Source: JAXHTY01 sp034189225 | GTDB taxonomy: Bacteria > Desulfobacterota > Desulfobacteria > Desulfobacterales > Desulfosudaceae | Direction of reading: 5' to 3' | Length of the DNA: 64,000 bases | Assembly (NCBI GenBank): GCA_034189225.1 | Contig: JAXHVL010000072.1 | Coordinates: forward strand, 1 to 64,000 | Part shown: positions 61,666 to 64,000 of the stretch, piece after piece | Position numbering within the stretch: the first letter of the stretch is position 1 | Layout: every line of letters begins with the position of its first letter | Made by a program: the position numbers and the translations under genes | The notes under the pieces: generated by a model | Told to the model about the DNA's origin: nothing | The model's input: the letters and a program-made list of their open reading frames with translations, nothing else | Databases searched by the model: none

Positions 61666-63555
61666 TCACACCGGATATTCCCGAAGCAATTCATGGATGC
61701 CCTGGTGCATTTCGTACCAGAATTCGTAAGCGGCGGCATGTTTGTCCCGGGTGAAAAAATCAATCCAGTGGTCCAGCTCGGGATGACAGACCCCGTCGAT
61801 CTCTTTCTTGTTTTTCAGGAAGGTAAACACCATCTCCATGTTCCGCTCCGACTCCCAGAATACCGAGGCGTTGCGGCTGGTGATGCGGCTTGCGGTCAGG
61901 CTTATGGAACGCCGAAACGCTTCTTCACACCCGAAGATATTTCCCACGATTTCGGGAATCAGCGTTTCCGCCCAGGCCCGGTGAAACCGGCAGATGCCGA
62001 GGTTGTCCAGCATCAGTTCCTTGAGCATACGGCGGGCATTTTCTCTGCCCAGCTCCCGGGGCGGCATAAAATCACGGCCGTAATACATGTAATATTTGCC
62101 GGAGATGGCCATGGGCGCAAAAGCGCCTGGCGTCCAATACTGGTTGGGGACCATCCAGCCCTGGCGGGCAAAGGCGTTGTATACGAACCGGTCAAGCACC
62201 TCCCGGCCCTTTTCCCGCGCCAGGCGGCGGGCAAATTTCCGGGCGCCGAATTGCAGCGGGATTTTTCCGTCGGGCAGGATCATCTGATTCAACAAGGCGA
62301 TGCCCAGTTCGGCATTGTGCATGGAATCGCCCGCCACATCGAACGTCGCCATTTCCCACCTGGGGGTTTGGTTCACGCCCAGCTCCGCGGGCGTGATCAG
62401 CCCGTCATCCAGGCAGTCCATGAGCCAGGCGATCGTTCCCCCCGCAGAAATGGCATCAAAGCCCAGGCGGTCGGCATGGTGGTTGAGCTGTTCGGCGGCC
62501 CGCTGGTCGAAAATGCCGCACAAGGGCCCCATGGTCTGGTAGGGTTCATAATCTTTTTTAAAGCGGCCGTGCATTTTTTTGCAGACCGCCGCGCACGGTT
62601 CACCGCAATTGTGCTGCTGTTTGGTCTCTATGGTCTCCTCGTTGAACTGTTGAAGATAATGATCCAGGATAAACCGCTGGTGAAGGCCTTCGCGCGCTTC
62701 CCGGTCCCAGTGGATGGTGCGGTAATTGAAGGCCAGGATATCGCCGTCCATGGCGGCGTAATTGACCCCGAAAGTACCGCCTGTTTTTAATTCCGGGTCG
62801 TAACGGTACTTGGTGGTGACCGCCATGTCCTTGGCCGCCATCTTCTGGTTGAATTTGTCCTGAAACCATTCGTCCGCCACGGCGCGATCCCGAAAGTCCT
62901 CGTCGATGTGCGTTCCGCCGTAGATGATCCCCACCAGGCCGTGCTCCTGAAACAACTTGCTGCCGAAGCCGCCCCTGCCGGCCCAGGTATCCACAGGAGT
63001 CAGTTTCCCTTTTTTCACCGGAGCCGACCCCACGGCGCCGAAATCGGTAAAGCGGGCAGCCGGTCCGACAGCCAGTATCCGGGGGTCTTTTTCATACCTC
63101 GGCGCAAACATGCGAAGGGCCTCTTCCATCACGGCATAGACCCCTTGGTGGCCCTGATGCCAGAGATGTTCCGGCACGACCGGAACCAGTTCCACCTCGA
63201 TTTCTTCGCCGTGGTTGCGGTTTAAGTACAAGAGGGAAGGATGCGGGGCTTTGCCCATGAGACTGAGCAGGTTGATGCCGAGGTTGTCAAAAACCAGGGC
63301 CGCCCCGCCCATGGAGGAGACAAAAAACCCGTGCCAGCAGGGGGAGATACCGGCGAAGACAAGCCGGTTGGAGCCGGGAAAAACAGATCCGGCCAGCAGC
63401 CCGCCGCCGATGGTCAAGGCGTTGTGCTTGAAGGCCAGATGAATCCCCATATCCACGGGACCGAAAAAATCACCGACCCTGTAGCGTTGCATGCGGTAAA
63501 AGCCGGTGGCGGCATCCAGCATCAATACTTTGAGTTCATGTTTATCGCTTTGCAT
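61666..63555 (-). CDS. aor: tungsten-dependent aldehyde:ferredoxin oxidoreductase
   Basis: The 629-aa enzyme would oxidise aldehydes to acids, or the reverse, with ferredoxin, using a tungsten-bispyranopterin and a 4Fe-4S cluster. The cluster Cys residues appear as CGEPCAAVC (about 315, 319, 323) and a fourth in LGICRFH (about 521). N-terminal AFOR motifs include NALTIGGGLLAGSVFPGSNR and GFFVSSMGG. I chose ATG 63555, after GAAGGTGG; a frame to 63603 is longer but overlaps the neighbour. The tungstate transporter at 31-34 kb would provide the metal. Confidence 0.93.
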   Translation of the reverse strand: MQSDKHELKVLMLDAATGFYRMQRYRVGDFFGPVDMGIHLAFKHNALTIGGGLLAGSVFPGSNRLVFAGISPCWHGFFVSSMGGAALVFDNLGINLLSLMGKAPHPSLLYLNRNHGEEIEVELVPVVPEHLWHQGHQGVYAVMEEALRMFAPRYEKDPRILAVGPAARFTDFGAVGSAPVKKGKLTPVDTWAGRGGFGSKLFQEHGLVGIIYGGTHIDEDFRDRAVADEWFQDKFNQKMAAKDMAVTTKYRYDPELKTGGTFGVNYAAMDGDILAFNYRTIHWDREAREGLHQRFILDHYLQQFNEETIETKQQHNCGEPCAAVCKKMHGRFKKDYEPYQTMGPLCGIFDQRAAEQLNHHADRLGFDAISAGGTIAWLMDCLDDGLITPAELGVNQTPRWEMATFDVAGDSMHNAELGIALLNQMILPDGKIPLQFGARKFARRLAREKGREVLDRFVYNAFARQGWMVPNQYWTPGAFAPMAISGKYYMYYGRDFMPPRELGRENARRMLKELMLDNLGICRFHRAWAETLIPEIVGNIFGCEEAFRRSISLTASRITSRNASVFWESERNMEMVFTFLKNKKEIDGVCHPELDHWIDFFTRDKHAAAYEFWYEMHQGIHELLREYPV

Positions 63556-63568
63556 ATAAGCACCACCT

Positions 63569-64000
63569 TCAGCCCTTATTAAACATCCCCGGATTTCTCT
63601 CAATAAAATTTCGAATCCAATTTCTTACAAAAAATGTCTGTTTGAATTTCAAATACCGCCATCCCATAAAGCTAATGATAAACGCGCCTATCGCATTTAC
63701 AATCATATCCCACATGGTGTCGGTTAGACCGGAAGGATCACCCATCATTGATTTTTGCATGTTCAAGCCCAATAGCTGATCCATGAAAAACTCAAAGATT
63801 TCCCAAAGTGTGCCGATGGCAACTGCAAATATAAGCGCAAACAAGGATATGAAACCGGGTGTCATATGCAGTGCGACCTGTTTGCTTTCATTCAAAAGAT
63901 AGACCAATAAAAACCCTGCAATCCCCATTAACAAGCCTGCCGATGCGTGAAGGGCAACATCCCACCACCAGAACCAACTGTAGAAGTCCCGAATTTCGCC
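63569..64000 (-). CDS. integral membrane protein, partial (continues beyond the window)
   Basis: The frame is open through the last base on the plus-strand end, so the N-terminus is outside the window. The visible 143 residues contain a WWWDVALHASAGLLMGIAGFLLVYLLNE helix, a second helix (ISLFALIFAVAIGTLWEIFEFFMD) and MWDMIVNAIGAFIISFMGWRYLKF. The pattern resembles the YjdF/DUF2238-like membrane protein group. It lies 13 bp upstream of the AOR gene on the same strand and may share a transcript. Confidence 0.75.
   Translation of the reverse strand, partial: GEIRDFYSWFWWWDVALHASAGLLMGIAGFLLVYLLNESKQVALHMTPGFISLFALIFAVAIGTLWEIFEFFMDQLLGLNMQKSMMGDPSGLTDTMWDMIVNAIGAFIISFMGWRYLKFKQTFFVRNWIRNFIERNPGMFNKG

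Noticed and set aside
61581..61763. 60-codon minus-strand frame between AOR and the sigma-54 gene
   Set aside because: Overlaps the 3' end of AOR in another frame, with no start signal and no homology.
1..64000. CRISPR array
   Set aside because: Repeats found are palindromic, variable in spacing and dispersed; there is no run of identical direct repeats with regular spacers and no cas gene.

Overview
The window looks like part of the chromosome of a strictly anaerobic, respiratory, Gram-negative bacterium of the Desulfobacterota, most likely a Desulfobacterales sulfate reducer. Pointers are multiheme c-type cytochromes, a tungstate ABC transporter plus a tungsten aldehyde:ferredoxin oxidoreductase, a nickel ECF-type transporter, LL-diaminopimelate aminotransferase, several acyl-CoA oxidation genes and a sigma-54 activator. 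No strain can be named from sequence alone.

Layout. 1-2.8 kb: tRNA-Val, an EEP-family phosphohydrolase, an unknown gene and a glycerophosphodiesterase. 3.2-6 kb: a copper efflux unit (29-aa membrane ORF, copZ, copA) bracketed by inverted copies of a dispersed repeat. 6.5-15.1 kb: a TetR regulator, an acyl-CoA dehydrogenase and a five-gene operon (carboxyltransferase, biotin carboxylase, BCCP, enoyl-CoA hydratase family, AtuA family) for a branched-chain or isoprenoid acyl-CoA. 15.4-17.5 kb: an octaheme HAO-like cytochrome with its NapC/NrfH-type quinol dehydrogenase, between direct repeats. 17.8-19 kb: a 5'-truncated PilZ gene and two tRNA-Ser. 19.3-23 kb: a fadN-fadA beta-oxidation operon with a textbook promoter and a perfect Bacillus-FadR-like operator. 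23-30.6 kb: hydrolase, MFS, TIM-barrel epimerase, MscS, EF-G, GerMN protein. 30.9-34.4 kb: tungstate regulator and tupABC. 35-36.5 kb: dapL.

36.7-53 kb is accessory and heavily eroded. It holds an IS remnant, RND and hypothetical gene fragments, a decayed DarTG toxin-antitoxin pair, a TPR protein, and a carbohydrate island (two glycosyltransferases, two GH130 enzymes, MFS, P-type ATPase) with truncated cytidylate-kinase-like, glucokinase and GH130 relics. 53-58.4 kb: an HNH protein and a nickel transporter operon whose ATPase has a very His-rich tail. 59-64 kb: a short S1-domain protein, a sigma-54 activator, tungsten AOR and a membrane protein running off the window.

Functional links: tupABC would supply tungsten to AOR. 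TetR and the operators may tie the acyl-CoA genes together. GT, GH130 and MFS genes form a mannose-type oligosaccharide locus.

Intergenic regions are full of short non-coding repeats in at least six families. Two behave like MITEs (terminal inverted repeats, and in one case a 9-bp target duplication), and one repeat appears to have cut off the 5' end of a gene. All calls come from reading the sequence; no database search was run.
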